DNA of 36,375 nt from a virus. Shown here piece after piece: positions 22,524 to 30,192 of this stretch; position 1 is the stretch's first letter; each line of letters starts with the position of its first letter. The stretch covers positions 1 through 36,375 of the IMG/VR virus record IMGVR_UViG_3300030118_002701. One strand, written 5' to 3'. Position numbers and translations under genes: made by a program. A model generated the notes under the pieces. That model saw only the letters and a program-made list of their open reading frames with translations, ran no database searches and was not told the origin of the DNA.

Positions 22524-23007
22524 TAAAGGTAACAGTCTTGCTGAGTTCGCAGTTACTATGGCTATCATGGCTACTCTTGCAACTACTTCCGCTCCTGCTT
22601 TTAGTAGGATTGGTGAAGGTGCTAAAGCTAAACAAACTAAAGCTAATCTTGAGAAAATTGTTAAAGCATCTCAAATGTGGTATAATCAACAAGTAGAAAC
22701 AAATGGCATGGGTAAGTTCCCATCACAACCTCATAGGACTACAAATATAGGCACATTAGTTGATTACAATAATAACAGAAGAATAGAAGTAGAGGAGCTA
22801 TTAAATGCAGAATTTGTACCAGTTTTTAGCGATACCAGTTTTTTACACTTATTTGATAATGACACAATTAAAAGCCCATATCAAGATGGGTTATATGCCT
22901 ACGCAATTATTGGTGGTAGTGGTACAGGAAACAATATCGTATCTCCCATACTTGTCGTAGTTGATTCAGAAAACATAAAAGATTTTTATAAGTATTATAA
23001 ACCGTGA
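22504..23007 (+). CDS. Type IV pilin-like (pseudopilin) protein, 167 aa
   Basis: The N-terminus reads KGNSLAEFAVTMAIMATLAT and on, the architecture of a prepilin: a short basic leader ending in Gly, then a hydrophobic helix with Glu at +5 (E14). A helical continuation with TKANLEKIVKASQMWYNQQ matches the alpha-1C region and linker of pseudopilins, and a compact C-terminal domain follows. Normal pilins have Phe or Met at +1; here it is Asn. An in-frame GTG at 22516 would give the leader MSNKG and has AAAAGGA 11 bases upstream, so it may be the true start. The role in the virion or infected cell is unknown. Confidence 0.6.
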   Translation: MNGLVSNKGNSLAEFAVTMAIMATLATTSAPAFSRIGEGAKAKQTKANLEKIVKASQMWYNQQVETNGMGKFPSQPHRTTNIGTLVDYNNNRRIEVEELLNAEFVPVFSDTSFLHLFDNDTIKSPYQDGLYAYAIIGGSGTGNNIVSPILVVVDSENIKDFYKYYKP

Positions 23008-23324
23008 GTGATGAAAAGACATACAGGTCATATGGAGTTACAAAACTTGATGATAACTTTCGTATTAGTCTTAACATTAAGTGGCTTATGCAAATTGTCG
23101 TGGGAGTTGGGTTCGTTGTTATGGGCTACCTACGCATTGAAAACAGAATTGCAGATCTTGAGCGAAGAATGGAGTCTGCTAATTCCAGCATTGCAGAACT
23201 TGTAGAAAAACACATAGAGGAGGAAGAAGTCAAAATAACTAAAATGCAAGAACAATTAGAATGGTACGAAACAGAACTAAACTTAAACCCTTTGTCTTGG
23301 GGAAAAAAGAAGAGACGAAAATAG
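23004..23324 (+). CDS. Membrane-anchored coiled-coil protein, 106 aa (short form)
   Basis: Starts at a GTG overlapping the upstream stop (GTGA). One membrane segment (about 26-43, LMQIVVGVGFVVMGYL) is followed by a long charged coiled coil (48-92) and a basic end GKKKRRK. This is the form of a spanin-like or holin-accessory protein near a lysis cassette. At 23303-23309 the heptamer A AAA AAG lies exactly in frame for a -1 slip. Shifted ribosomes would replace the last four residues with 26 others, giving a 128-residue form ending on the start codon of the next gene. Confidence 0.65.
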   Translation: MSDEKTYRSYGVTKLDDNFRISLNIKWLMQIVVGVGFVVMGYLRIENRIADLERRMESANSSIAELVEKHIEEEEVKITKMQEQLEWYETELNLNPLSWGKKKRRK

Positions 23325-23389
23325 TCCTCACTGAAGATGACTTTAATCATAATTACTTTATTAACAGAGAAGTGCGGAGAAAAAAATAA
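23261..23389 (+). CDS. -1 frame extension of the membrane coiled-coil gene (or small overlapping ORF)
   Basis: This frame is open from 23261 and its part after 23309 reads like a real protein (EETKIVLTEDDFNHNYF, then INREVRRKK). It stops with TAA sharing a base with the ATG at 23389. The only ATG in the frame (23261) has no ribosome site, while the A AAA AAG heptamer at 23303-23309 leads straight into it by a -1 shift. I favour a frameshift product, but a separately translated 42-residue protein is possible. Not verified experimentally. Confidence 0.4.
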   Translation: MVRNRTKLKPFVLGKKEETKIVLTEDDFNHNYFINREVRRKK

Positions 23390-23706
23390 TGGATTTTCTA
23401 GCAATATATTCAGAAGCTGGTATGATTGGTGCAGTAGGAGCGATGTTTATGTTCATGGTTTATTCGATGAATAAAAGGGGAAACGAACAAGCTGAGGCAT
23501 TAAAAGAGTTAGAAGTAGAAAACAAAGGGCAAAGTGAAAATTTAGAAAATATAGAAAACATTGTAATCAAACTAATTAACAGATGGAATAAATCAGATGA
23601 TAAGCTAGACAGAAAGTTTGATGGTATTACAAAAGAAATTAATGACCTAGATAATCAAGTATCTGAAATCAAGGGCATTATAAGTAGATTAAATGGTAAA
23701 AACTAA
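23389..23706 (+). CDS. Holin-like membrane/coiled-coil protein, 105 aa
   Basis: An N-terminal membrane segment (about 10-28, GMIGAVGAMFMFMVYSM) is followed by a charged coiled-coil tail with repeating hydrophobic residues (NLENIENIVIKLINRWNK and on). This one-segment-plus-coiled-coil form resembles BhlA/UviB-type holins. It lies about 1 kb upstream of the endolysin. GGAG lies 9 bases before the ATG. A structural role cannot be excluded. Confidence 0.5.
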   Translation: MDFLAIYSEAGMIGAVGAMFMFMVYSMNKRGNEQAEALKELEVENKGQSENLENIENIVIKLINRWNKSDDKLDRKFDGITKEINDLDNQVSEIKGIISRLNGKN

Positions 23707-23719
23707 ATAAGGAAATATT

Positions 23720-23947
23720 ATGGACTTTAAAAAAATAATGTTAGCAGTAGCTGAATCTCAAGCTGATCAATTCAAAGATAAAGCAGTTGCTTGGGTACAG
23801 TCTGAAGAGTTCCAAGATGAACTAGCTAGTAAAATTAATGATAAAATTGACATCCCTTTTGTATCTGAAGAAAAAGAACAAATTTTTTTTGAAAAGTGCG
23901 TTGATTTAGTAGCAGATATAGTAGAGGGTTTATTTAGAGGTAAGTAA
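23720..23947 (+). CDS. Small acidic helical protein, 75 aa
   Basis: Not recognised. An amphipathic helical protein (MDFKKIMLAVAESQADQF and on) ending DIVEGLFRGK. AAGGAAATATT precedes the ATG, and its stop shares one base with the next start (TAATG). It sits between the holin-like gene and the basic proteins. Confidence 0.6.
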   Translation: MDFKKIMLAVAESQADQFKDKAVAWVQSEEFQDELASKINDKIDIPFVSEEKEQIFFEKCVDLVADIVEGLFRGK

Positions 23948-24249
23948 TGCCTAAAAAAAGGAGAAACAAAAGAGATCCCCGATTAGCTAGATATGGGCTT
24001 AGTGGTTATAATAAACCAAAAAGAACACCTAGTCATAGAACCAAATCTCATGTGGTTCTTGCTAAAGTAGGCAGTAAGGTTAAACTTATACGCTTTGGGC
24101 AAAAAGGAGCTAAAACAGCAGGTAAACCTAAAAAAGGTGAGTCTGCAAGAATGAAAGCAAAGCGTAGGTCATTTAAAGCTAGGCATCGTAGAAACATTGC
24201 TAGAGGTAAAATGTCTGGAGCTTACTGGGCAAATAAGGTTAAGTGGTAA
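23947..24249 (+). CDS. Very basic small protein, 100 aa
   Basis: Begins MPKKRRNKRDPRLARYGLSG; over a third of residues are Lys, Arg or His, spread along the chain. A central HVVLAKVGSKVKLIRFGQ stretch looks like a small beta hairpin, and the end FKARHRRNIARGK is basic and helical. I recall related proteins in many marine phage contigs beside a similar basic protein. DNA binding or condensation inside the capsid is inferred from charge only. Confidence 0.65.
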   Translation: MPKKRRNKRDPRLARYGLSGYNKPKRTPSHRTKSHVVLAKVGSKVKLIRFGQKGAKTAGKPKKGESARMKAKRRSFKARHRRNIARGKMSGAYWANKVKW

Positions 24250-24644
24250 TGGCTAGTGCTAAGAAAACAAAACCAGCATTATGGAAACGCATTGTTGCTA
24301 GAGTAAAAGCAGGTAATAAGGGCGGTAGAAGAGGGCAATGGTCTGCTCGTAAAGCTCAAATTGCTACAGCTAGATATAAAAAGGCTGGTGGTGGTTATCG
24401 TGGTAGAAAGTCATCTAAAAATTCACTATCTAAATGGACTAAGCAAAAATGGGGATATGTAACAAAAGGTGATTCCAAAAAGCCTCGTGCTAAAAGAGGT
24501 AGGTATTTACCTAAAAAAGTAAGAGACTCTTTGACTAAAAGTCAAAAAGCATACACAAATCGTAAAAAAAGACAAGCTACTAAAAGGGGTAAGCAAAGAG
24601 CTAAATACACCAAGAAAGTAGCAAGAAAAGTAAGGAGATCGTAA
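24249..24644 (+). CDS. Very basic protein of the DUF5872 type, 131 aa
   Basis: Starts at the ATG at 24249 (TAATG overlap); a GTG two codons earlier is unlikely. The sequence LWKRIVARVKAGNKGGRRGQ, then WSARKAQIA, then SLSKWTKQKWGYVTKGD follows a conserved family I remember as DUF5872, found in large DNA viruses and marine phages. The C-terminal half is almost pure Lys/Arg/Thr. Function unknown; the charge and a possible helical DNA-binding domain suggest a nucleic-acid role. Confidence 0.65.
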   Translation: MASAKKTKPALWKRIVARVKAGNKGGRRGQWSARKAQIATARYKKAGGGYRGRKSSKNSLSKWTKQKWGYVTKGDSKKPRAKRGRYLPKKVRDSLTKSQKAYTNRKKRQATKRGKQRAKYTKKVARKVRRS

Positions 24645-24745
24645 TGCCAAGAGGAAAAGGAACGTATGGTTCTAAAAGAGGTAGACCATCAAAAAAGAAA
24701 AATAAAATGCCTAATTTTATGAAAAAGAAAAAAAAGAAAAAGTAA
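24644..24745 (+). CDS. Tiny basic protein, 33 aa
   Basis: Starts MPRGKGTYGSKRGRPSKKK and ends in a poly-lysine tail. An AAGGAG site precedes the ATG by 7 bases. One-base TAATG overlaps join it to the genes on both sides, strong support for translation despite its length. Third in a row of very basic proteins; the RGRP tetrapeptide recalls AT-hook cores. Function inferred only as nucleic-acid binding. Confidence 0.6.
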   Translation: MPRGKGTYGSKRGRPSKKKNKMPNFMKKKKKKK

Positions 24746-25125
24746 TGTACAGATTTGGTAAGAGGTCAAGAAAAAGACTCAAGGGTGTAAAGCCAGAGTT
24801 AATATTTATCTTAAATGAGCTTATCAAGATAATGGATGTTACTATTATTGAAGGGGTAAGGTCGCAAGAAAGACAAGATGAGTTAGTTGCTAAAGGTGCT
24901 AGTAAGACGAAATATTCAAAGCATATTGATGGTAAGGCAGTAGACCTTGCCCCCTATCCTATTGATTGGGAAGATAGAGATACATTTCATTATATGTGTG
25001 GCATGATTAGAGGTATTGCCCATGTTATGAAGATACCAGTTAGGGTTGGATGTGATTGGGATAGTGATGGGCAAACTAAGGATAATAACTTCGATGATCT
25101 TGTACATGTGGAATTAAAAAGTTAA
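24745..25125 (+). CDS. Endolysin, M15-type peptidoglycan endopeptidase
   Basis: A 126-residue enzyme that should cut peptide bonds in peptidoglycan to release progeny. The LAS-peptidase signature is complete: GVRSQERQDELV (37-48), SKHIDGKAVDLAP with zinc ligands H60 and D67, and DLVHVEL with H121. It matches the L-alanyl-D-glutamate peptidase / VanY-like M15 group in length and motif order. No signal peptide, so a holin would be needed; the membrane proteins at 23004 and 23389 are candidates. Its stop overlaps the start of palindrome copy 5. Confidence 0.85.
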   Translation: MYRFGKRSRKRLKGVKPELIFILNELIKIMDVTIIEGVRSQERQDELVAKGASKTKYSKHIDGKAVDLAPYPIDWEDRDTFHYMCGMIRGIAHVMKIPVRVGCDWDSDGQTKDNNFDDLVHVELKS

Positions 25126-25134
25126 AGGTTTAAC
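25121..25134. promoter_or_regulatory. Dispersed palindrome, copy 5 (GTTAAA-GG-TTTAAC)
   Basis: Perfect dyad with A5 on the left and T6 on the right, making an 11-bp AT-rich palindrome at the end of the endolysin gene and 45 bases before the next gene. It could act as an operator or as a weak bidirectional terminator between the lysis block and the connector block. Confidence 0.6.
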
Positions 25135-25179
25135 TTTTTTATTGTATTAAAATAGATAAGATAGTAATATAGGAACACT

Positions 25180-26130
25180 ATGGCATATTGTACAAATAGA
25201 GATTTAAAAGACATATTCCCATCAATAGATGAGTTTGATACTAAAACAGTATTATATGGTTTTACTGTAGATGCTGGTAGTAGGTATATAGCTAATGATG
25301 TGGGATTAGTAACGCAGTTATTTGCTAATGGAAAAAATTTAGGGGCAAATGAATCTAGTGCATCTAATGTAAATGCTAATAATAAGTGGTACTACGATAG
25401 TTCAAGCGATGCAGTGTACTACTATAATGATGCTACAAATCCCAATGATATGCTTATGGAAAGCGGTGATGATTGGGATGTGTTAAGAACACGATATATC
25501 TCCAATGCTGAAAAATACCTTGATTCTAGGTTAGATGGCAGGTTGCCCCGAAAACAATTCAAAGATAAAGATGGTAACTATGACTATATGATTGTAAGAA
25601 CAACAGCATTATTAGCTTGTTCTTTTTTAATTAGAGCTAACGATCCTACTTCTGAAATAGCAAATGCTTTATTTGAAGAGGCAGATAGAAACATACAATC
25701 ATTAAATGAAGGCTCAACTAAGTTATCATGGCAGGTATCTGGAGACTCTAGTAAAGGAGTTATTAGACAAGTTGCTGTAAGTGGTAATGTAAATCTAGTA
25801 GACACTAGAGGTCATTATACAGGAATATACGATGTAGTAGGTGTAAAGATTACTACAGGTGGTGCTTTAGGTACAGCTAAATATTCTGTATGGAAAAGAG
25901 ACACAAATAATTTAGGCTCTGAGAGAATGAATAATGGAGCAACTGCTGACTATGAAGATACTATTAACGGTCAGTATCAAGAGCTTGTAGGTAATGTAGA
26001 TATTAGATTTGCAGGAGATACAGGAGATACAGCTACTTTAAATGACAAATGGGAAATAGAGTTTTTTGGTAAGAATGAATCCGTAGATGATACAGGTATG
26101 CCTTACTCAATAAGGATGACTCGTAGATGA
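25180..26130 (+). CDS. Head-tail connector-like protein, 316 aa
   Basis: The N-terminus MAYCTNRDLKDIFPSIDEF resembles head completion (HK97 gp6-type) proteins. The region around 108-185 (AEKYLDSRLDGRLPRK, then a helical TTALLACSFLIRAND) matches the alpha-helical connector core. A long insertion (about 25-100) and a beta-rich C-terminal half (200-316) make it larger than usual. AGGAA lies 6 bases before the ATG. Position before the tail genes fits an adaptor beneath the portal, although the portal gene itself is far away on the other strand. Confidence 0.6.
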   Translation: MAYCTNRDLKDIFPSIDEFDTKTVLYGFTVDAGSRYIANDVGLVTQLFANGKNLGANESSASNVNANNKWYYDSSSDAVYYYNDATNPNDMLMESGDDWDVLRTRYISNAEKYLDSRLDGRLPRKQFKDKDGNYDYMIVRTTALLACSFLIRANDPTSEIANALFEEADRNIQSLNEGSTKLSWQVSGDSSKGVIRQVAVSGNVNLVDTRGHYTGIYDVVGVKITTGGALGTAKYSVWKRDTNNLGSERMNNGATADYEDTINGQYQELVGNVDIRFAGDTGDTATLNDKWEIEFFGKNESVDDTGMPYSIRMTRR

Positions 26131-26567
26131 TAACATTTGTCAATATATGGGATGATAAAATATTAGATACTATTCGCTCTTTCCTTAATACGGAGTTTGC
26201 TGGTAGCATTCCTATATATACAGGCGATTTTAAAGACATGGGAAACCAGTCTATAAGACTTAATCCTGTAGGCACAGATTTAATAGAATTAACAAATTTA
26301 AGTGAAGTACGAGACTACATTGTAGATGTGTCTTATACATTTAAAGAAAAAACAGTAAAAAAAGACACTTGGGAACATATTCTAAGACAAGTGTCTCACA
26401 TAGAAGCCTTATTTCAAAACAACGTAAAAGGAGCAGGAAATACTTTCTATAATGGCAGATTAGAGACTTGCAGAATAAACGAAAAGACTGAAGAAGAATC
26501 AGAAATAGAAGGATTGAATGTTATGCGTTGGGAATGGCGAGGGTATTATTTAGGTAACTTAGGATAA
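26127..26567 (+). CDS. Tail terminator / tail completion-like protein, 146 aa
   Basis: Overlaps the connector gene by 4 bases (ATGA). Mixed alpha/beta, with VRDYIVDVSYTFKEK in the middle and RWEWRGYYLG near the end, resembling small proteins that cap the tail tube. Its position between connector and tube protein is where tail terminators are found. Identification is by context; no signature motif seen. Confidence 0.5.
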   Translation: MITFVNIWDDKILDTIRSFLNTEFAGSIPIYTGDFKDMGNQSIRLNPVGTDLIELTNLSEVRDYIVDVSYTFKEKTVKKDTWEHILRQVSHIEALFQNNVKGAGNTFYNGRLETCRINEKTEEESEIEGLNVMRWEWRGYYLGNLG

Positions 26568-26598
26568 CTATGAAGAAACTAAAAAGTTAGGGAATAGT

Positions 26599-26781
26599 AT
26601 GAAATACAAAGCAAAAGAGTCTTACAAGAAACTACCATCTGATAAAAATTATATATCATTTGGCAGTGCTAGTAAGCATTTAAGATTAATGGCAGGTGAA
26701 TCCGTTGAATGTGATCCACCAAAAGAATTATTAGAATATCTACAAGGATCAGGTAAGGAGAAAAAAGATGGCGATAGATAG
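26599..26781 (+). CDS. Small hypothetical protein, 60 aa
   Basis: A short basic protein (MKYKAKESYKKLPSDKNY) with a stretch GESVECDPPKELLEYL near the end. It overlaps the tail tube gene by 14 bases. Small genes at this place in other tail operons often encode tail assembly accessories, but no function can be read here. Confidence 0.5.
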   Translation: MKYKAKESYKKLPSDKNYISFGSASKHLRLMAGESVECDPPKELLEYLQGSGKEKKDGDR

Positions 26782-27760
26782 TAAATTTCAAACAAAAAGT
26801 GATGTAGAAGTATTTATAGGAGATGAAATAACATTAGGTACTGCTACATTAGCTGGTGGGACTTGGAAAAAATTACCTGTAGTAGATTATTCTATAGCAG
26901 ATAAACAAGCTCCTTTAGGAGTAGCTCCACAAAGAGCTAACTCATTTGGACAACAGCAATCAGGAGCAAAGCATAATAGAACTGAGCAGATGTTTGAAAT
27001 ATCTCTTACAATGCACGGTACTGCTGGAGTTATTAATAGAATTTGCGGAGCATTATTTGAAGATGATGATGCAGATAATAGACTACTAGGCTCTTCTCCA
27101 GCTACTGTTTCATTTAGAGATGGTGTTGCTAATGCAGTACCTGTTACAATTTTATTTAAAAATGGTGGTTCAGATGTAGGTACATCAAATGGAGAGCAAG
27201 ATATTCATTATAAAAGTGCAATGTGTACAAGTATGGAGCTATCTTATGGTATAGGTACGGATGGGGGTGCATTAAGTTGTGTAGCTACTTTTGTAACTGG
27301 ATATATCCCAGTAGAAAGCACACTAACTCCAACTGGAAGTAATATTACAGATGTATCAGGTGTAGTATTTAATGCACATGATATTAGTATTAACTCATTA
27401 GGTGGTAAAGATGTATTAATTAATGATTTTTCTCTTAACATATCAAGACCTGTTAATAGAGTTAGCTATCAATCTGGTGCAGAATTTGCACCTTATGGAT
27501 ATTCTATAGGTGCTTATGAAGTTACAGGGACTTTAGGGTGTAAAAGAGATAAAAACTCAGCAGATATTGCTACTAATACTAGCACAGGTATTGAATTAAA
27601 TGTGGGAGACTCTACATTTGAAGTAACTGCTCCTAAAGTTATGGTAGAAAGCATATCTACAGATTTAGCAGATGAAGGTTGGAAACAAGAATTTTCATAT
27701 AGAGCATTCTATGATGATGCATCAGATACCAATCCGATTGTACAGATAGAGACTTCATAA
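26768..27760 (+). CDS. Major tail tube protein
   Basis: A 330-residue beta-rich protein placed immediately before the tail assembly chaperones, as in lambda-like phages. The N-terminus SDVEVFIGDEITLGTATLAG and repeated strand patterns fit a tube subunit fold; the large size suggests an added surface domain (about 180-250). It should polymerise into the tail tube. AAGGAG lies 7 bases before the ATG. The stop shares a base with the next ATG (TAATG). Confidence 0.75.
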   Translation: MAIDSKFQTKSDVEVFIGDEITLGTATLAGGTWKKLPVVDYSIADKQAPLGVAPQRANSFGQQQSGAKHNRTEQMFEISLTMHGTAGVINRICGALFEDDDADNRLLGSSPATVSFRDGVANAVPVTILFKNGGSDVGTSNGEQDIHYKSAMCTSMELSYGIGTDGGALSCVATFVTGYIPVESTLTPTGSNITDVSGVVFNAHDISINSLGGKDVLINDFSLNISRPVNRVSYQSGAEFAPYGYSIGAYEVTGTLGCKRDKNSADIATNTSTGIELNVGDSTFEVTAPKVMVESISTDLADEGWKQEFSYRAFYDDASDTNPIVQIETS

Positions 27761-28023
27761 TGAAAGACATTAAGCTAAGCAGTGGTAAAGAAGTTAAGAT
27801 AAAAGAAATGTCAGTTGATGATATTGATTTTTGTAATGATGTACCTGAAATGAAATACGATGGAGATAATTTAGTTACAATTAAAAATCTCTCAAAAGCT
27901 AGAACAGCTTGGATTCGTAGAGGTGCAGAAGGTGCTGATGATAACTTCATTAAGTCTTTAAATGATGATGATAAAAATGAGTTATCAGTTGCTATACAGG
28001 ACTATCAACGCTTGGGGGAATAG
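27760..28023 (+). CDS. Tail assembly chaperone, short form (gpG-like)
   Basis: An 87-residue acidic protein between the tube and tape measure genes, the standard position of the lambda G chaperone. It ends DYQRLGE-stop, where a G5 run (TTGGGGGAATAG, 28012-28023) precedes the TAG. A -1 slip on G GGG GAA continues into the frame of the next coding region, open from the slip with no interruption. The short form should bind the tape measure protein and guide tail assembly. Confidence 0.75.
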   Translation: MKDIKLSSGKEVKIKEMSVDDIDFCNDVPEMKYDGDNLVTIKNLSKARTAWIRRGAEGADDNFIKSLNDDDKNELSVAIQDYQRLGE

Positions 28024-28466
28024 ATGCCCTCACATTAGAGTACAATATACATGTAACCAATCAATGTGGGGGTTGTATGCACCATACATATCCTTATAAG
28101 GCTCGTATTCCTATCTTAATCGATGGGAAGTATCAAACTCGTACTTTTACATCAGATAGTGATGTTAAAGAAGTTATAGAGCTTTTAATTGACGAAGTTA
28201 AACAAACTAATAAAGAGGGTAGTAGTTTTAACATAGCTGAAGCTGTAGTAAAGCAATTACCCTTTTTTGCTTGTTTAAATGTATTAGTTGATAATCAAGC
28301 ACAAAAAGACATTTCAAGATATGTATATTCCGAACAATTTGGTATTAGTCCATATAAAGGTTCTTATGGGGAACAACCATTTAAATGGGTAGAAAAAAGT
28401 TTTTTAATTAAAAATATAATAGAGCGTAAGAAAGCAGAGGCTATGAAAAATGGCAAACGAAGTTAG
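28017..28466 (+). CDS. Tail assembly chaperone, frameshift extension (gpGT-like)
   Basis: The -1 frame after the G run reads GIDALTLEYNIHVTNQCGGC and continues through the HHTYPYKARIPILIDGK region to 28466. Fused to the short form it gives a protein of about 235 residues. The internal ATG at 28077 has no proper ribosome site (only GGGGG too far away) and would drop the CGGC start of the domain, so I take the frameshift fusion as the real product. It overlaps the tape measure start by 17 bases. Confidence 0.7.
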   Translation, partial: GIDALTLEYNIHVTNQCGGCMHHTYPYKARIPILIDGKYQTRTFTSDSDVKEVIELLIDEVKQTNKEGSSFNIAEAVVKQLPFFACLNVLVDNQAQKDISRYVYSEQFGISPYKGSYGEQPFKWVEKSFLIKNIIERKKAEAMKNGKRS

Positions 28467-30192
28467 AATAAAATTTATACCTGATAGTGATAAACGATTA
28501 GTTAATGCTATTAAAGCATTAGATAGAGCATCTAAATCTCTTACCAACACTCAGTCTCAACTGTCTAGACAAAATGTTCACAATACTAGAACACAAAAAA
28601 AATATAACACCGAAGTTAAAAAAGCAGAAGTAAATACAAGAATACTTGGGGGAACTTTTGCTGTACTAAGATCAAGGTTATTGCTATTTAACTTTGCAAT
28701 GGGTTTAGGAATTAGGCAAGTAGCTAAGTTTGCAGTGCAAAGTGCAAAGGTAGAGTCTATGAATAGGGCTTTTAATACCTTATCTGGAGGAACTGAAGAA
28801 TCTTCAGTAGCTTTTCAAAAATTAAGAGAAGCTACAGATGGAACAATGTCTGAGTTTGATTTATTTCAACAAGCTAATAATGCTATGATACTTGGAGTTA
28901 GTAAAAACTCTGATGAAATGGCTGAAATGTTTGATATTGCACAAAGACTTGGTAGAGCATTAGGTAGAGACACAGCATCATCTGTTGAATCACTTATTAC
29001 AGGTATAGGTAGACAATCAAGATTAATGTTAGATAACATTGGTATTATTGTAAAATCTGATGAAGCATATGCATCTTATGCTGAAAAATTAAATAAATCG
29101 GTTAGTAATCTTACAGATGCTGAGAGAAAACAAGCATTTTTAACTGCTACTATGGAATCTGCCAGAGCTAAAGCAGATTCTTTAGGGAAAGAAACAGAGT
29201 CTACGCAAGATGCATTTGATAGATTATCTTCATCTACAGCAAATTTAGCAACTTTTATAGGGAAAAAATTAAATCCAGTTACAACAACACTAGCTAATAA
29301 CCTATCAGCAATAGCAGATACTGTTAGTGGAGCTAATAATGAAGAGCAAACAAGAGAAGAGAAATTAGCTGAAAAATTATCTTTTAGAGCTAGTTTACAA
29401 GACAATATATTAAATTTAGAAAAACAAAAAGGGATAATAATAAAAAATACTTCAGGAAGATCAACACAAGCATTAGATGATGAAATAGAAAGAACTAAAA
29501 CTGTTATTCAAAATTTAGATATGGAGCTAGGATTATATAATAATTTAATATTTGGAAAAAACAAATTAAATGAAGCTGGATTAATTGAGTCAGGCATTCA
29601 AAATACAGTAACAGATAATTTAGTTAAACAATCAGAGGTAGTTCCTAAATTAGCAAGTGATATTGCATTAACAAATCAAAATTTTAGTTTTTTAAATGCA
29701 GAACAACTTACAGTATTAAAAGGAACTCAGTTATTATCTAACGCATTTGCTCAAGCAACACTACATGGTCAAAACTTTGGAGATGCTGTAGTTAATAGTT
29801 TAAAAGCAATAGCATCGCAATTAATTGCAAAAGCAGGTACATATGCTTTGATGAGTATGTTTGCACCTAGTGTTTCATTAGGTTCATTTGCAAAATTTTT
29901 ATTTGCACACACAGGTGGATATATTAGAGATGATAAAACAATACAAAGATTTGCTACAGGCGGTGTAGTGCAAGGTGAAGATAATGTGCCTATTATGGCA
30001 CAAGCAGGAGAATTTGTAATGTCTCGTAATGCTGTAGAATCTATTGGAATAAATAATCTCGCTAGGATGAATAGGACAGGTAATGCAGGAGTTACAATTA
30101 ATATCCAAGGCAATATGATCGGTAATGAAGAATTTGTAAGAGATACACTAATGCCTGAAATAAATAGAACAGTTAATCAAGGTCTTGCATAA
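28450..30192 (+). CDS. Tail tape measure protein
   Basis: A 580-residue protein. A coiled-coil start (about 10-60) and a hydrophobic patch (LLLFNFAMGLGIRQVAKFAV, about 77-97) are followed by a long helical region with LTDAERKQAFLTATMESA, a stretch often seen in tape measure proteins. The C-terminal part carries GGVVQGEDNVPIMAQAGEFVMS, also typical. It sets tail length; 580 residues predicts a tail of roughly 85-90 nm by the usual 1.5 angstrom per residue rule. It shares one base with the next gene. Confidence 0.85.
   Translation: MANEVRIKFIPDSDKRLVNAIKALDRASKSLTNTQSQLSRQNVHNTRTQKKYNTEVKKAEVNTRILGGTFAVLRSRLLLFNFAMGLGIRQVAKFAVQSAKVESMNRAFNTLSGGTEESSVAFQKLREATDGTMSEFDLFQQANNAMILGVSKNSDEMAEMFDIAQRLGRALGRDTASSVESLITGIGRQSRLMLDNIGIIVKSDEAYASYAEKLNKSVSNLTDAERKQAFLTATMESARAKADSLGKETESTQDAFDRLSSSTANLATFIGKKLNPVTTTLANNLSAIADTVSGANNEEQTREEKLAEKLSFRASLQDNILNLEKQKGIIIKNTSGRSTQALDDEIERTKTVIQNLDMELGLYNNLIFGKNKLNEAGLIESGIQNTVTDNLVKQSEVVPKLASDIALTNQNFSFLNAEQLTVLKGTQLLSNAFAQATLHGQNFGDAVVNSLKAIASQLIAKAGTYALMSMFAPSVSLGSFAKFLFAHTGGYIRDDKTIQRFATGGVVQGEDNVPIMAQAGEFVMSRNAVESIGINNLARMNRTGNAGVTINIQGNMIGNEEFVRDTLMPEINRTVNQGLA

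Noticed and set aside
28371-28390. ATTTAAAT-type palindromes and other AT-rich near matches to GTTAAANNTTTAAC
   Set aside because: They lack the fixed G and C at the dyad ends or the 2-base spacing; in such AT-rich DNA they are expected by chance.
28077-28466. Independent 129-codon gene starting at 28077
   Set aside because: The frame is open without interruption from the G-run slip site at 28014, and no proper ribosome site precedes the ATG; the gpGT-type frameshift fusion explains it better.
29057-29086. Hammerhead-like string CTGATGA with a perfect 6-bp stem II (AGCATA/TATGCT) and GAAA
   Set aside because: No stem III ending in a UH cleavage site and no stem I partner. It lies in the middle of the tape measure coding sequence in a conserved-looking protein stretch, so chance is the better explanation.
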